64,000 bases of DNA from AP-15 sp963738185 (lineage in GTDB: Bacteria > Pseudomonadota > Alphaproteobacteria > ATCC43930 > CGMCC-115725), in NCBI GenBank assembly GCA_963738185.1, contig CAVTVA010000003.1, positions 248,001-312,000 on the forward strand. The letters run 5' to 3'. The position numbers and the translations under genes were made by a program. Numbering within the stretch: the first letter of the stretch is position 1; each line of letters starts with the position of its first letter. Below, piece after piece: positions 1 through 8,586 of this stretch. The notes beneath the pieces are model-generated. The model had not been told where the DNA came from. It saw only the letters and a program-made list of their open reading frames with translations, and did no database searches.

Positions 1-909
1 TCGAACATGGGCGCGCCACTGGTCGGGCAGGAGCGCCTCGCCGACAGCCGCAACATCGCCCGCGCGGTCGAGATCCAGCAGGGGTTGCTCGGGCATAACT
101 TCCGCGCCGTGATGTCGCTCGAGATCGGCGGCGGCAACGGCATTCAGCCATTGATGGCGGCGGCGCATCTGGGCCTGCCGGTCATTGATGCCGACACGAT
201 GGGCCGCGCCTATCCCGAGGCGCAGATGACCAGCGTCGCGGTCGGCGATCTCCGCCCCTATCCCTGCGTGCTCTATGACCCGCGCGGCATCGAGGCGGTC
301 GTGACCAAAGTGCCGGATTGGAAATGGATGGAGCGGGCGAGCCGCAAAATCTGCGTCGAGATGGGCTCGATCGCCTCCACCTGCAAAGCGCCGCGCACCG
401 GCGCCGAAATCAAGCAATGGGGCATCCATTTCACCGTGTCGAAGGCGATCGGCATCGGCCGCCGCGTGCGCGAGGCGCAGCGCCGGCACGACGACCCGAT
501 CGCCGCGGTGCTCGACGAAGGCGGCGGCAAGCTGTTGTTTCGCGGCAAGGTCGTCGATGTCGCCCGGCGCACGACCGAGGGGTTTCTGCGCGGGCAGGCG
601 GCGATCGAGGGGCTTGACGACGACCGCGGCTCGCGGCTCGAAATCGCCTTTCAAAACGAATGGGTCGTGGCCTGGCGCGATGGCGCTCCGGCCGCGATGT
701 CGCCCGATTTGATCTGCGTGCTCGACACCCAATCAGGCGAAGCGTGCGGCACCGAGACGATCCGTTACGGAAGGCGGGTGACGGTCGTCATCCTGCCGGC
801 CCCACCGGTGTTCCTGACGGCGAAAGGCCTCGAGCACGTCGGCCCGCGCGCGTTCGGCTATGACCTCGACTTCCGCTCGGCGCTCGAGGAGGGGAGGGAC
901 GCGGACTAG
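1..909 (+). CDS. DUF917 / S-methyl-thiohydantoin desulfurase-like protein (5' truncated by window)
   Basis: The reading frame is open from the first base of the window, so the N-terminus lies outside it. The first internal ATG is at 7. About 300 residues are visible of a family usually near 360. The stretch 'EIGGGNGIQPLMAAAHLGLP' and the later 'DADTMGRAYPEAQM' are typical of DUF917 proteins, which are related to S-methyl thiohydantoin desulfurases and often sit beside hydantoinase-type genes. The C-terminal part (about residues 170-300) fits the second, beta-rich domain of the family. The substrate cannot be told from sequence. It is convergent with the CoA-transferase gene; the 159 bp between their stops hold nothing I recognise. 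Confidence 0.72.
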   Translation, partial: SNMGAPLVGQERLADSRNIARAVEIQQGLLGHNFRAVMSLEIGGGNGIQPLMAAAHLGLPVIDADTMGRAYPEAQMTSVAVGDLRPYPCVLYDPRGIEAVVTKVPDWKWMERASRKICVEMGSIASTCKAPRTGAEIKQWGIHFTVSKAIGIGRRVREAQRRHDDPIAAVLDEGGGKLLFRGKVVDVARRTTEGFLRGQAAIEGLDDDRGSRLEIAFQNEWVVAWRDGAPAAMSPDLICVLDTQSGEACGTETIRYGRRVTVVILPAPPVFLTAKGLEHVGPRAFGYDLDFRSALEEGRDAD

Positions 910-1068
910 CCTGGCTGAGCCGGTGAAGTCTCAGAAAGAAAGGGCCGGACCGGGCGCTTGTCGCCGATCCGGCTCCCGCTTCTCCTTCGCTCCCAAAGAG
1001 CTTGCCAGTCATTGCGAGGCGAGCATCTCGATCGGACCGCAGCTGCCGGCAGAGCGGCGGGTTTGCTG

Positions 1069-2328
1069 TCAGATGGCTTTTTCCTGGCGCAGCTGCGCCA
1101 CCTCTTCCTTGCTCATTCCCAACAGGCTCGAATAAACCTCCTCGGTGTCGGCGCCGAGCAGCGGCGAGGCGGTGATCGGCACCTTTGAGCCGCTCATCTT
1201 GACCGGCCAGCCCGGCATCTTGAAATCGCCGCGCACCGGGTGCTTGACGGTCACAAAGATCTCTCGGCGGTTGAGCTCGGGATCCTCCGACAGCTCCATC
1301 GTGTCCATGACGGCGCCGGCGGGAATGCCCTGCTCGCCGAGCCGCTTCATGACCTCGATCTTGTCGTACTGCTTGGTCCATTCGGAGAGCATTTCGTCGA
1401 CCACATGGCGGTTCTTGAACCGCTCCTCGGGGCTGTCGAAACGCGGATCGCCGATCAGGTCCTCGCGCCCCATCATCTTCAGGATCCGCTCCCAATGCTG
1501 TTGGTTGGCGCGCGACGTATAGATATAGCAGTAGTCGTTCGGGCCGCCGCCCTTGCACGGGTAGGTCTCGCTCGGCGAGTTGGTGCCCATGATGCTCTGA
1601 TTGCCCATGCGCGGCGCAGCATGGCCCCACAGATATTGGGCGGCATAGGAGATGCGGCTGTAATTGATGACGCATTCCTGCATCGCGCATTGGATGCGCT
1701 GGCCCACGCCGGTCACCTGGCGCTGATAGAGCGCCGCCAGCACGCCGATGGCGGCATGCAGCCCGGTGCCGGTGTCGCCGATCGTCGGACCGGGCTTGAT
1801 CGGGCGGCCGTCGGGCTCGCCGGTGATCGACATCGCGCCGCCGGTCGCCTGCGCGATCATGTCGAAGGCGAGATAGTTCTTATAGGGGCTGTCCTCGCCA
1901 AAGCCCTTGACCGAAACGTAGATAATGCGGGGGTTGATTTCGCGGACCACGTCGTAGCCGAAGCCGAGCCGTTCGATGACTCCGGGGGCGAAATTCTCGG
2001 CAAAGACATCGGCCTTTTCGATCAGCCGGCGCACAATGTCCTTGCCCTTTTCGCTCTTCAGGTTGGCGGTGACGCTCTTCTTGTTGGCGTTGAGCAGCAT
2101 GAAGTATTGGGAATCGACACCCTTTTTGTCGGTTGACGCGCCGCGGCCCTGCTCGCCCCGGGTCGGCTCCTCGACCTTGATCACCTCGGCGCCGAGCCAC
2201 GCCAAGGTCAGCGTGCAGGACGTCCCAGCTTCGAACTGGGTCAGGTCCACCACCCTGACGCCGTGCAAGGCGCCGCGCCCTACGCTCGGCGTCTGGCCGT
2301 TGGTGTCGGGGGTCGGATCGTTCGGCAT
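1069..2328 (-). CDS. Class III CoA-transferase (CaiB/BaiF family)
   Basis: A protein of 419 residues predicted to move coenzyme A between carboxylic acids, as formyl-CoA, carnitine-CoA or succinyl-CoA transferases do. The N-terminal block 'RVVDLTQFEAGTSCTLTLAW' followed by 'LGAEVIKVEEPTRGEQGR' is the family's CoA-binding fold. 'NANKKSVTANLKSEKGK' and 'FAPGVIERLGFGYD' are further family blocks. The open frame extends upstream to 2505, but the start at 2328 is preceded by a near-perfect GGAGGAAAT ribosome site and begins the protein just before the conserved region. The substrate is unknown; the degradative neighbours suggest activation of an organic acid. Confidence 0.88.
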   Translation of the reverse strand: MPNDPTPDTNGQTPSVGRGALHGVRVVDLTQFEAGTSCTLTLAWLGAEVIKVEEPTRGEQGRGASTDKKGVDSQYFMLLNANKKSVTANLKSEKGKDIVRRLIEKADVFAENFAPGVIERLGFGYDVVREINPRIIYVSVKGFGEDSPYKNYLAFDMIAQATGGAMSITGEPDGRPIKPGPTIGDTGTGLHAAIGVLAALYQRQVTGVGQRIQCAMQECVINYSRISYAAQYLWGHAAPRMGNQSIMGTNSPSETYPCKGGGPNDYCYIYTSRANQQHWERILKMMGREDLIGDPRFDSPEERFKNRHVVDEMLSEWTKQYDKIEVMKRLGEQGIPAGAVMDTMELSEDPELNRREIFVTVKHPVRGDFKMPGWPVKMSGSKVPITASPLLGADTEEVYSSLLGMSKEEVAQLRQEKAI

Positions 2329-2589
2329 CTGATTTCCTCCTGGTGTGGTTCGGCGCCGCCGGGCGCGGGCTTGATCCCAGTCTATCGCCGCCCTGTGCCG
2401 ATGGTCCACACGAGTGAGGCACCGGCCGCCGCATATTTGGATTGAACTGTCGGCGTTCCTCGGCAACGCGTCAACGCTTTCCCGCCGCTGCGCAAGCGGA
2501 TTCAAACCCGTTCAACGCCCGGCAAACCTGCTATGATGCCGCGCAGCAACGGTGATCCCTGACCACAACCATGGGAAGCGGGGGAAACG

Positions 2590-3501
2590 ATGGACCCGAT
2601 CGTCGGCAGCGGCAAGCACACCTATAAGGTCAACGAGAATTGGGCCCGCCCGCCCGAAGGATTGGAGGTCAGGGCGTGCGCGGTTTCGGTCAATTCGCAA
2701 GACCGCGTTTATTGCTTTAATCGGAATGCCGAGCATCCGGTCGTGATCTTCGACCGAGACGGCAAATTCCTCTCGTCCTGGGGTGCGGGAATGTTCTCTT
2801 TTCCGCATGCGATCCGGATCGACGACGATGACCACGTGTGGCTGACCGACGAATATCACGGTCAGTTCATGAAATTCACGACCGACGGCAAGCTGTTGCA
2901 AACCATCGGCGTCAAGGGCCAGCGTTCCGACACCGGCGTCCCGCCCGACGAATTTGCATCCTCAGCGTGGAAGCAAGTCACCCATGGCGGCGGCCCGTTC
3001 AACCTGCCGACCGACATCGCCTTTGCTCCGAGCGGCGAATTCTTTATCAGCGACGGCTATGGCAACGCCCGCGTCCACAAATTCTCGGCCGATGCCAAAT
3101 ATCTGTTTTCCTGGGGCGAGCCGGGGACAGAGCCCGGGCAGTTCAACCTGCCGCACGGGGTATGGGTCGACCGCCGCGGGCGGCTCTTGGTCGCCGACCG
3201 GGAAAACGACCGGGTCCAGGTCTTCGACCAGAACGGCAAGCTGTTGACCGTGTGGCCGACCGAGCTGATCGGCCCGGCCTTCTTCTATGTCGATGACGAG
3301 GACATTGTCTATATCCCTGAGCACAATGGCGGCATGATCAGCATCCTGACGCTCGACGGCGAGCGGCTGGCGCGCTGGGGCGACGGCCCGGCCAACCGCT
3401 CCTGCCACGGCATCTGGTGCGACCGGCACAAGGATCTCTACGTCGTGCAGCCGGGCGCCTGGGGGCGCGTGCGCCGCGTCGTCAAATACGAGCGGCAATA
3501 G
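2590..3501 (+). CDS. NHL-repeat six-bladed beta-propeller protein
   Basis: 303 residues made of repeated NHL-type blades: 'FSFPHAIRIDDDDHVWLTDE', 'FNLPTDIAFAPSGEFFISDG' and 'FNLPHGVWVDRRGRLLVADR' are three clear copies with the G/N-h-x-x-P pattern followed by D-x-x-G. This fold is shared with peptidylglycine lyase-like and TRIM-NHL proteins and often binds ligands or hydrolyses lactones. There is no signal peptide, so it is probably cytoplasmic. It begins 261 bp from the divergent CoA-transferase start and 100 bp before the LLM oxidoreductase on the same strand, so the two may be co-transcribed. No catalytic residues can be assigned with confidence. Confidence 0.82.
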   Translation: MDPIVGSGKHTYKVNENWARPPEGLEVRACAVSVNSQDRVYCFNRNAEHPVVIFDRDGKFLSSWGAGMFSFPHAIRIDDDDHVWLTDEYHGQFMKFTTDGKLLQTIGVKGQRSDTGVPPDEFASSAWKQVTHGGGPFNLPTDIAFAPSGEFFISDGYGNARVHKFSADAKYLFSWGEPGTEPGQFNLPHGVWVDRRGRLLVADRENDRVQVFDQNGKLLTVWPTELIGPAFFYVDDEDIVYIPEHNGGMISILTLDGERLARWGDGPANRSCHGIWCDRHKDLYVVQPGAWGRVRRVVKYERQ

Positions 3502-3603
3502 GGCTGGCAGCGCGATCGGGCGCGGCGCTGCCGGTTGCGCCGCCGCCAAGCGCTCCCTCACTGACGATCACGGGGGTGATCACGGGCAATCGGGAGAATA
3601 CAG

Positions 3604-4458
3604 ATGGATTTTGGCGCATCGATGTTTTTCACCGAGTATTCGATGAGCCCGGGCGAGCTCGGCCAGGCGCTCGAGGCCCGCGGCTTCGAATCGCTGTGGG
3701 CCCCCGAGCATTCGCACATTCCCTCCTCGCGCTTGTCGCAGCCGGCTTCGGGGGGCGCGCTCGGCCGGCAGTATTACGATGTGATGGACCCGTTCGTCAC
3801 CCTGACCGCGGCGGCGATGGCGACCAAGACCCTGAAGCTTGCCACCGGGGTCTGCCTGGTGATCCAGCGCGACACGATCCAGACCGCCAAGCTCGTCGCC
3901 TCGCTCGACCAGGTGTCGGGCGGCCGGTTTCTATTCGGGATCGGCGGCGGCTGGAACCAGGAGGAGATGGCCGATCACGGCACCGAATTCAAATCGCGCT
4001 TCAAGAAGATGCGCGAGCAGATCGAGGCGATGCGCGCGATCTGGACCGAGGAGGAGCCGGAATACCACGGCGACATCGTCGATTTCCCGAAGATGAAAAC
4101 CTGGCCCAAGCCGGTGCAGCGGCCGCACCCGCCGGTCATCGTCGGCGGCGCCTTCCCGTACAGCGCCCGGCGCGCGATCCGCTACGGCGATGGCTGGGTC
4201 CCCAATGCGAGCCGGCCGAGCTACGCCGACGTCACCGAATTTCTGCCGCAGTTCCGCCAGATGGCCGCGGATGCCGGGCGCGATCCCGCTGCCGTGCCGA
4301 TCTCGATCTTCGGCGCGCCCGATGACCCCGACCGGCTGAAGCGTTATCGCGATCAGGGTGTGGCCCGCGCCGTGGTGACCCTGCCCTCGGCCAAGGGAGA
4401 CCAGATCCTGCCGGTGCTCGACCGTTGGGCCGGGCTGATCCGCCAGACCGGGCACTAA
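3604..4458 (+). CDS. LLM-class (luciferase-like) flavin/F420-dependent oxidoreductase
   Basis: 284 residues with a bacterial luciferase-type TIM barrel. The sequence has the N-terminal 'GFESLWAPEHSHIP', the barrel strand 'LKLATGVCLVIQRDTIQTAK', and the signature 'SGGRFLFGIGGGWNQEEM' that lines the flavin or F420 phosphate pocket. A C-terminal 'RPHPPVIVGGAFPYSARRAI' strand is also typical. It resembles the probable F420-dependent subfamily, but the cofactor cannot be settled from sequence alone. GGGAGAA precedes the ATG. It lies downstream of the NHL protein. A large imperfect hairpin (4575-4630) lies about 115 bp beyond the stop. Confidence 0.87.
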   Translation: MDFGASMFFTEYSMSPGELGQALEARGFESLWAPEHSHIPSSRLSQPASGGALGRQYYDVMDPFVTLTAAAMATKTLKLATGVCLVIQRDTIQTAKLVASLDQVSGGRFLFGIGGGWNQEEMADHGTEFKSRFKKMREQIEAMRAIWTEEEPEYHGDIVDFPKMKTWPKPVQRPHPPVIVGGAFPYSARRAIRYGDGWVPNASRPSYADVTEFLPQFRQMAADAGRDPAAVPISIFGAPDDPDRLKRYRDQGVARAVVTLPSAKGDQILPVLDRWAGLIRQTGH

Positions 4459-5184
4459 GCCAGTCCGGGCCGGCGAGCGAGCCGAGCCGAGGCCGCCCTT
4501 CGAACCGGCCTAGGGGTCCGATCGACACGCTTGATTCCCTAGCGTTTCGTGAATCGGACCACCAGATCAATGCGCTGGTGATGCGATTGAGCCTACGGAT
4601 GGGAACCATCCGTTAGCATCGCACCACCAGGTGATTACCGACAGTCGCCCGGTCGCGAGCCCGGCTCCGGGCCTCCGACTGTCGCGGATCATCCCGGTTT
4701 CAGGAGCCGGTCGAAGCATCGGTCTGCCAAGAAGCGTCGTTCCGGGCCGGTTCAAAGGCCGAGCCCGGAACCTAAGAACAGGGTGTGTCGGCGGCGCCTC
4801 AGCATCTGCGCGGCGCGCGGGCTCGGCCGCCCGAGCGACACCGCAGTTCCGCCCTAGCCTCTCTTGGCCCAACACCCCGCGGCTGGCGCGGCGTTTTTGT
4901 CGTCCCTGCTTCCCGCTTTTCGGCAGCCCACGGGGTTGATCGCGGCGTGCCGTTTTGCGGCGCGCCGGCAGATGTCGCCGCGGGCCTATCGCGGCGAGAG
5001 GGATGCCTCGCCCAGTCCCGTATTTCACTGCGACCGCGACCTTGGCGGGCGTCGGGAGGCAAGGGACAGGCGTTCCTGCTCCGAATTCGGCAAATGCGAC
5101 ACAGCCGCAGCTGCCCGACCACTAAAGGGGTACAGAGCATTAACTATATCTTAGAATAGTTGCGTTTTACTATCTATTGATATA
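4459..5184. other. Gene-free intergenic stretch
   Basis: About 725 bp between the LLM oxidoreductase and the DUF5131 locus. Open frames occur on both strands, as expected at this GC content, but none shows a ribosome site together with a recognisable domain. Two things stand out: the hairpin at 4575-4630 and an AT-rich palindromic patch beginning near 5142. The rest looks like unannotated high-GC DNA. Confidence 0.5.
4575..4630. repeat. Long imperfect inverted repeat (structured intergenic element)
   Basis: A 56-bp two-tier hairpin. The outer arms CTGGTGATGCGAT (4575-4587) and ATCGCACCACCAG (4618-4630) pair over 13 positions with one mismatch. The inner arms CGGATGG (4596-4602) and CCATCCG (4606-4612) pair perfectly around GAA. 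No U-tract follows, so it is not a simple terminator. It may stabilise the upstream mRNA end or be a remnant repeat. Confidence 0.6.
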
Positions 5185-5197
5185 GTGATTGCGCAAC
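5142..5197. promoter_or_regulatory. AT-rich palindromic operator-like region upstream of the DUF5131 gene
   Basis: In a high-GC genome this block is unusually AT-rich and contains nested palindromes: AACTAT (5142-5147) with ATAGTT (5156-5161), ACTAT (5169-5173) with ATAGT (5182-5186), and GTTGCG (5159-5164) with CGCAAC (5192-5197). The two ACTAT...ATAGT units are spaced 8 bp apart internally, as in a pair of dimeric-repressor sites. No bound regulator is identifiable. The function is inferred. Confidence 0.4.
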
Positions 5198-5343
5198 TGC
5201 TCCAGGAACCGGCTTTGGTGTGGGAATGGATCGCCCGCTTTTGGGCTAAGCAGATCAGCCGCGACCGGCTTGAGCCCGGCTCCGCCGGACCGCGTGAAAT
5301 CGTCATTGCGCCGCCGTTTTCCCGATCGGCCGGGGTCGGCTGA
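5185..5343 (+). CDS. Possible 52-residue ORF translationally coupled to the DUF5131 gene
   Basis: A GTG at 5185 opens a 52-codon frame starting MIAQLLQEPALVWEWIARFW. It ends in TGA overlapping the next gene's ATG as TGATG at 5341-5345. The overlap is the usual sign of translational coupling. Against it, no ribosome site precedes the GTG, which lies inside the AT-rich palindromes, and the product matches no family I know. It could be a leader peptide or chance. Confidence 0.3.
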   Translation: MIAQLLQEPALVWEWIARFWAKQISRDRLEPGSAGPREIVIAPPFSRSAGVG

Positions 5344-6563
5344 TGGGCGCCCGCGGCAATAGCGGCAAGCCTGACGAGTTTGCCTTCGGGCCGGGCCAGC
5401 GTGACGCCGAACCGGGACACTCGCGCGTCCCAGCGCCAGAGTGGTATGACGTCGCCTGGAACCCCACCGCCGGCTGCTCGCCGGCTGGGCCGGGATGCGA
5501 TCACTGCCAGGCCCGGCGCACCGTGGCCCAACTCGCCCGCATGGGCGGCAAGAGCGGGGCGCGCTATGCCGGGCTGACCATGATCGGCGGCACGGGCCTC
5601 GAGTGGAGCGGCGAGATCCGCGTGCGCGCGGACCTGATGACCTGGCCTCTGCTGCAGCACCGACCGCGGCGGATCCTGGTCAATTCGATGTCCGACCTGT
5701 TCCACGAGCGGCTGGCGACCGAAACCATCGACACGTTGCACGCCGTTATGGCGATCGCGCACTGGCATCGGTTTCTGGTGCTGACGCGGCGCGCCGATCG
5801 GATGCGCGGCTATTATGCCGACCCTAACACGCCGCACCGTATCGCGCTCGAGATCCGGAATTTGGCGGCAACCGTTCTGCCGACGCTCGGCCGCGCGCTG
5901 AAATCCGGGAGAGGGGAAGAGGGCGCGGCACCGCCCGCCGCCGGCAGCCCCCGCCGCGTCGGGGCAAGGCAGCGTTGGGCGGCCGGTCTCGAACGGGCCG
6001 TCCACCGCCCCGGCGCCGCGGAGGAGGCTGCCCTGCATCCGGTCGGGCTCGACCCCTGGCCACTGCCGAACTTATGGCCCGGGGTTTCGGTCGAAGACCA
6101 GGAGCGGATTGGCCGCATCGGCCACCTGCTGCGGATGCCGGCGGTGCTGCGCTGGGCCTGCTTTGAACCGTTGCTCGGCCCGGTATGCCCGGACGCGGTG
6201 CCGGTGGACCAAGATTACGTCGATGCGCTTGGCGGCGGCGGGCGCTCGCGGCTTGACGATCTCGGCCGCATGGCGCCGGTCGCCGAGCCGCCGTGGCGGC
6301 CGCTCGACTGGGTGGTCGCCGGAGGGGAAGCCGGCGCCGGCGCCCGGCCAACCCGATCGGAGTGGGTGCGCGAGCTGCGCGACCGCTGTATCGCAGCAGG
6401 CGTTCCATTCTTTTTTAAAGGATGGGGCGAATGGGGGCCAGAACCGGACGGGCCGGCAGAACGGATGGTGCGCTATGGCCGGCGCGGCGCCGGCCGCCTC
6501 CTCGATGGCCGCTGCTGGAACGAGATGCCGGCAATGCCGAGCCGCAACAGACCAAGCCGCTGA
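5343..6563 (+). CDS. DUF5131 (phage Gp37/Gp68-type) family protein
   Basis: 406 residues. A radical-SAM-like cysteine cluster C45-x6-C52-x2-C55 lies in 'WNPTAGCSPAGPGCDHCQAR'. It is followed by 'ILVNSMSDLFHE', 'LPNLWPGVSVEDQERI' and the C-terminal 'WVVAGGEAGAGARPTRSEW' and 'GVPFFFKGWGEWG' blocks, all diagnostic of the family. The family is frequent in phages and mobile regions; its chemistry is unproven, though an iron-sulfur enzyme is likely. Residues about 175-240 form an Ala/Gly/Pro/Arg-rich insertion between two conserved blocks, lengthening the protein well beyond the usual 230-330. An AT-rich operator-like region lies upstream. Confidence 0.83.
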   Translation: MGARGNSGKPDEFAFGPGQRDAEPGHSRVPAPEWYDVAWNPTAGCSPAGPGCDHCQARRTVAQLARMGGKSGARYAGLTMIGGTGLEWSGEIRVRADLMTWPLLQHRPRRILVNSMSDLFHERLATETIDTLHAVMAIAHWHRFLVLTRRADRMRGYYADPNTPHRIALEIRNLAATVLPTLGRALKSGRGEEGAAPPAAGSPRRVGARQRWAAGLERAVHRPGAAEEAALHPVGLDPWPLPNLWPGVSVEDQERIGRIGHLLRMPAVLRWACFEPLLGPVCPDAVPVDQDYVDALGGGGRSRLDDLGRMAPVAEPPWRPLDWVVAGGEAGAGARPTRSEWVRELRDRCIAAGVPFFFKGWGEWGPEPDGPAERMVRYGRRGAGRLLDGRCWNEMPAMPSRNRPSR

Positions 6564-6589
6564 TCGCCGCGACCCCGCTGCGGCCAGCG

Positions 6590-7258
6590 CTATTTCGGAT
6601 AGATGCGCTGGTAGACGCCGGGCGAGCCTTCGTCATGCCGCAGGTTTGGCGACATGCGCCTGGTCCATGGGTTGCTGGCTCGGGCCCGGGTCCACGCCTC
6701 GCTTTCAGGGACGCCGGCGTGCTCGAATTCGTAGAGCGTCAGATATTTCGGCTGGCCTTCGACGGCGACATAGCGGCGCGCCGCGATGCAGCCCGGCACC
6801 GCCAAATAGCCCGGGATATAAACCGTGTTGTACCAGGCGTTGAATTCCTCCTCGACCGCACTCGACACATCGATCCGCCCCATCTGGAGCACCGGCGCCA
6901 TGCCGGCGGTCTGCTCGATCGGATGGGTATGCATCGGAAAAATCTGACGGTAGGCGTTGCGCAGAAAATTGCGGCCGATGCGGCTGGTCCCGGTCTGTTG
7001 CCGCCCTGCCGAGGGCTGGTATTTGAGCCCGTCGAGATAGGCCGAGCTGCGCAGCACGTTATGATCCTCGAGCTCGTAGATCGCGAGGTATTTGGGGCCG
7101 CCCTTCAGCGCCGAGTAGCGCCCGGCGCTCAGAAAGCCGGGGATTTGCAGCAGCCGCGGAAGGTGCTCTTCATCGTACCAGCGGTTGAATTCGGGCTCGT
7201 GCGGCGCGTCGATGTCGGTCCACACCATCAATAATCCGGTCCCGCGCGTCTTGGCCAT
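6590..7258 (-). CDS. Tandem-duplicated dimeric alpha/beta-barrel (EthD-like) protein
   Basis: 222 residues built from two homologous halves. 'PEFNRWYDEEHLPRLLQIPG' and 'PKYLAIYELED' in the first half correspond to 'EEFNAWYNTVYIPGYLAVPG' and 'PKYLTLYEFEH' in the second. This looks like a fused pair of ferredoxin-like subunits of the dimeric alpha/beta-barrel superfamily, which includes EthD and small oxygenases or isomerases. An ATG at 7273 is in frame, but the GGAGGAGA just before 7258 makes the MAKTRG start the better choice. The function is unknown. It is divergent from the amidohydrolase gene. Confidence 0.7.
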   Translation of the reverse strand: MAKTRGTGLLMVWTDIDAPHEPEFNRWYDEEHLPRLLQIPGFLSAGRYSALKGGPKYLAIYELEDHNVLRSSAYLDGLKYQPSAGRQQTGTSRIGRNFLRNAYRQIFPMHTHPIEQTAGMAPVLQMGRIDVSSAVEEEFNAWYNTVYIPGYLAVPGCIAARRYVAVEGQPKYLTLYEFEHAGVPESEAWTRARASNPWTRRMSPNLRHDEGSPGVYQRIYPK

Positions 7259-7394
7259 CGCCGTCTCCTCCATGCGTTTTTGTCGACCGAGCCTAGCATG
7301 CGGGGGCCCTCGTTCAATGCCGAAGCGGTGGCGGCTGCTGGGCGGGCGCTGCTAGGATCGCGCGTGACAAAGTGCTGGCTGAGAGGAGAGGATC

Positions 7395-8516
7395 ATGACC
7401 CGCGCCTACCACGTCATCGACGCCGACGGCCACGTGCTCGAGCCGACCACCTTGTGGGACGACTACATGGATCCGGCGTTTCGCGACCGGGCGCCGCGGC
7501 TGATCCGCAACAACGACGGCAAGGAGATGCTGCTGATCGAGGAAAAGCTGTTGGGCAGCCAGCAGGGCATGGGCGGCATCGGCGGCGTTGGGGCGCGCCA
7601 GGGCACGGTGCAGGCCTCGACCATGGCCTACACCGAAGGCCGCCCCGGCGGCTTCGACCCGCACAAGCGCATCCCCGACATGGATCTCGATGGCATCGAC
7701 GCGGTGTTCCTTTATCCGAGCATGGGCTTGTTCGCCGGCTCGGTGCAGGACCCGCCGCTCGCCGCCGCGATGTGCCGCGGCTACAACCGCTGGCTCGCCG
7801 ATTATTGCCGACCCTACCCCGACCGCCTCTTTGGCATTGCCATGCTGCCGATGCAGTCGATCGACCTCGCCATCGCCGAGATGCGCTTTGCCAAACAGGA
7901 ATTGGGCTTCCGCGGCGGCTTCATCCGCCCCAACCCCTACAACAACAAGATGATCCATCATCCCGATTACGAGCGGTTCTGGGCCGCCGCCGAGGACCTC
8001 GACTTTTCGATCGGGTTTCACGAAGGCGGCAACAGCGGCATGCCGACGGTCGGCGTCGATCGCTTTGAAGGCCGCGCCGCCCAGCACATCATCAGCCACA
8101 CGATGGAGATGATGCTGGCCGCGATGAGCGTGATCTGGGGCGGGGTGTGCGAGCGCCACCCGAAGATCCGCGTCGGCTTTTTAGAGTCGGGCGGCGGCTG
8201 GATCGCCCCCTGGCTCGACCGCATGGACCGCCACTTCGACGATCAGGGCTTCAACGATTCCGGCCTCAAGACGCGCCCGAGCGAATTGTTTCAGCGCAAT
8301 TGCTGGATTTCGTTCGAGCCGGTCGAAGGCAGCCTCAGGGTATTGGCCGACTATATCGGGCCGCACAAAATCCTGTGGGCGACCGACTATCCGCACCGCG
8401 ACGGCTTTTTCCCCGGCGCGCCCAAGATGATCATCGACCGCCTCGCCGATGCCTCGCCCGAAACCCGTCACCAGGTCATGGCCGGCGGTGCGATCGGGTT
8501 CTACGGGCTCCAATAG
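7395..8516 (+). CDS. Amidohydrolase-family metal-dependent hydrolase (amidohydro_2)
   Basis: 373 residues. The N-terminal 'VIDADGHVLEP' supplies the metal-binding D-x-D-x-H pattern. 'IGFHEGG' supplies a barrel histidine, and 'LWATDYPHRDG' the C-terminal aspartate seen in ACMSD-type decarboxylases and related hydrolases. These enzymes cleave or decarboxylate ring-cleavage products in aromatic degradation, but the exact substrate is not readable. AGGAGAGGA lies directly before the ATG. A second, frameshifted member of the superfamily lies at 18927-20107, and a Rieske oxygenase at 41900-43195, consistent with aromatic catabolism. Confidence 0.86.
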   Translation: MTRAYHVIDADGHVLEPTTLWDDYMDPAFRDRAPRLIRNNDGKEMLLIEEKLLGSQQGMGGIGGVGARQGTVQASTMAYTEGRPGGFDPHKRIPDMDLDGIDAVFLYPSMGLFAGSVQDPPLAAAMCRGYNRWLADYCRPYPDRLFGIAMLPMQSIDLAIAEMRFAKQELGFRGGFIRPNPYNNKMIHHPDYERFWAAAEDLDFSIGFHEGGNSGMPTVGVDRFEGRAAQHIISHTMEMMLAAMSVIWGGVCERHPKIRVGFLESGGGWIAPWLDRMDRHFDDQGFNDSGLKTRPSELFQRNCWISFEPVEGSLRVLADYIGPHKILWATDYPHRDGFFPGAPKMIIDRLADASPETRHQVMAGGAIGFYGLQ

Positions 8517-8586
8517 CAGTTGCCGCACTCCCGGGAAGTCAAGGTGCGGCCGCCTCGCAGCGGCCGCCGGCTCTCAGCGTCGGCTC

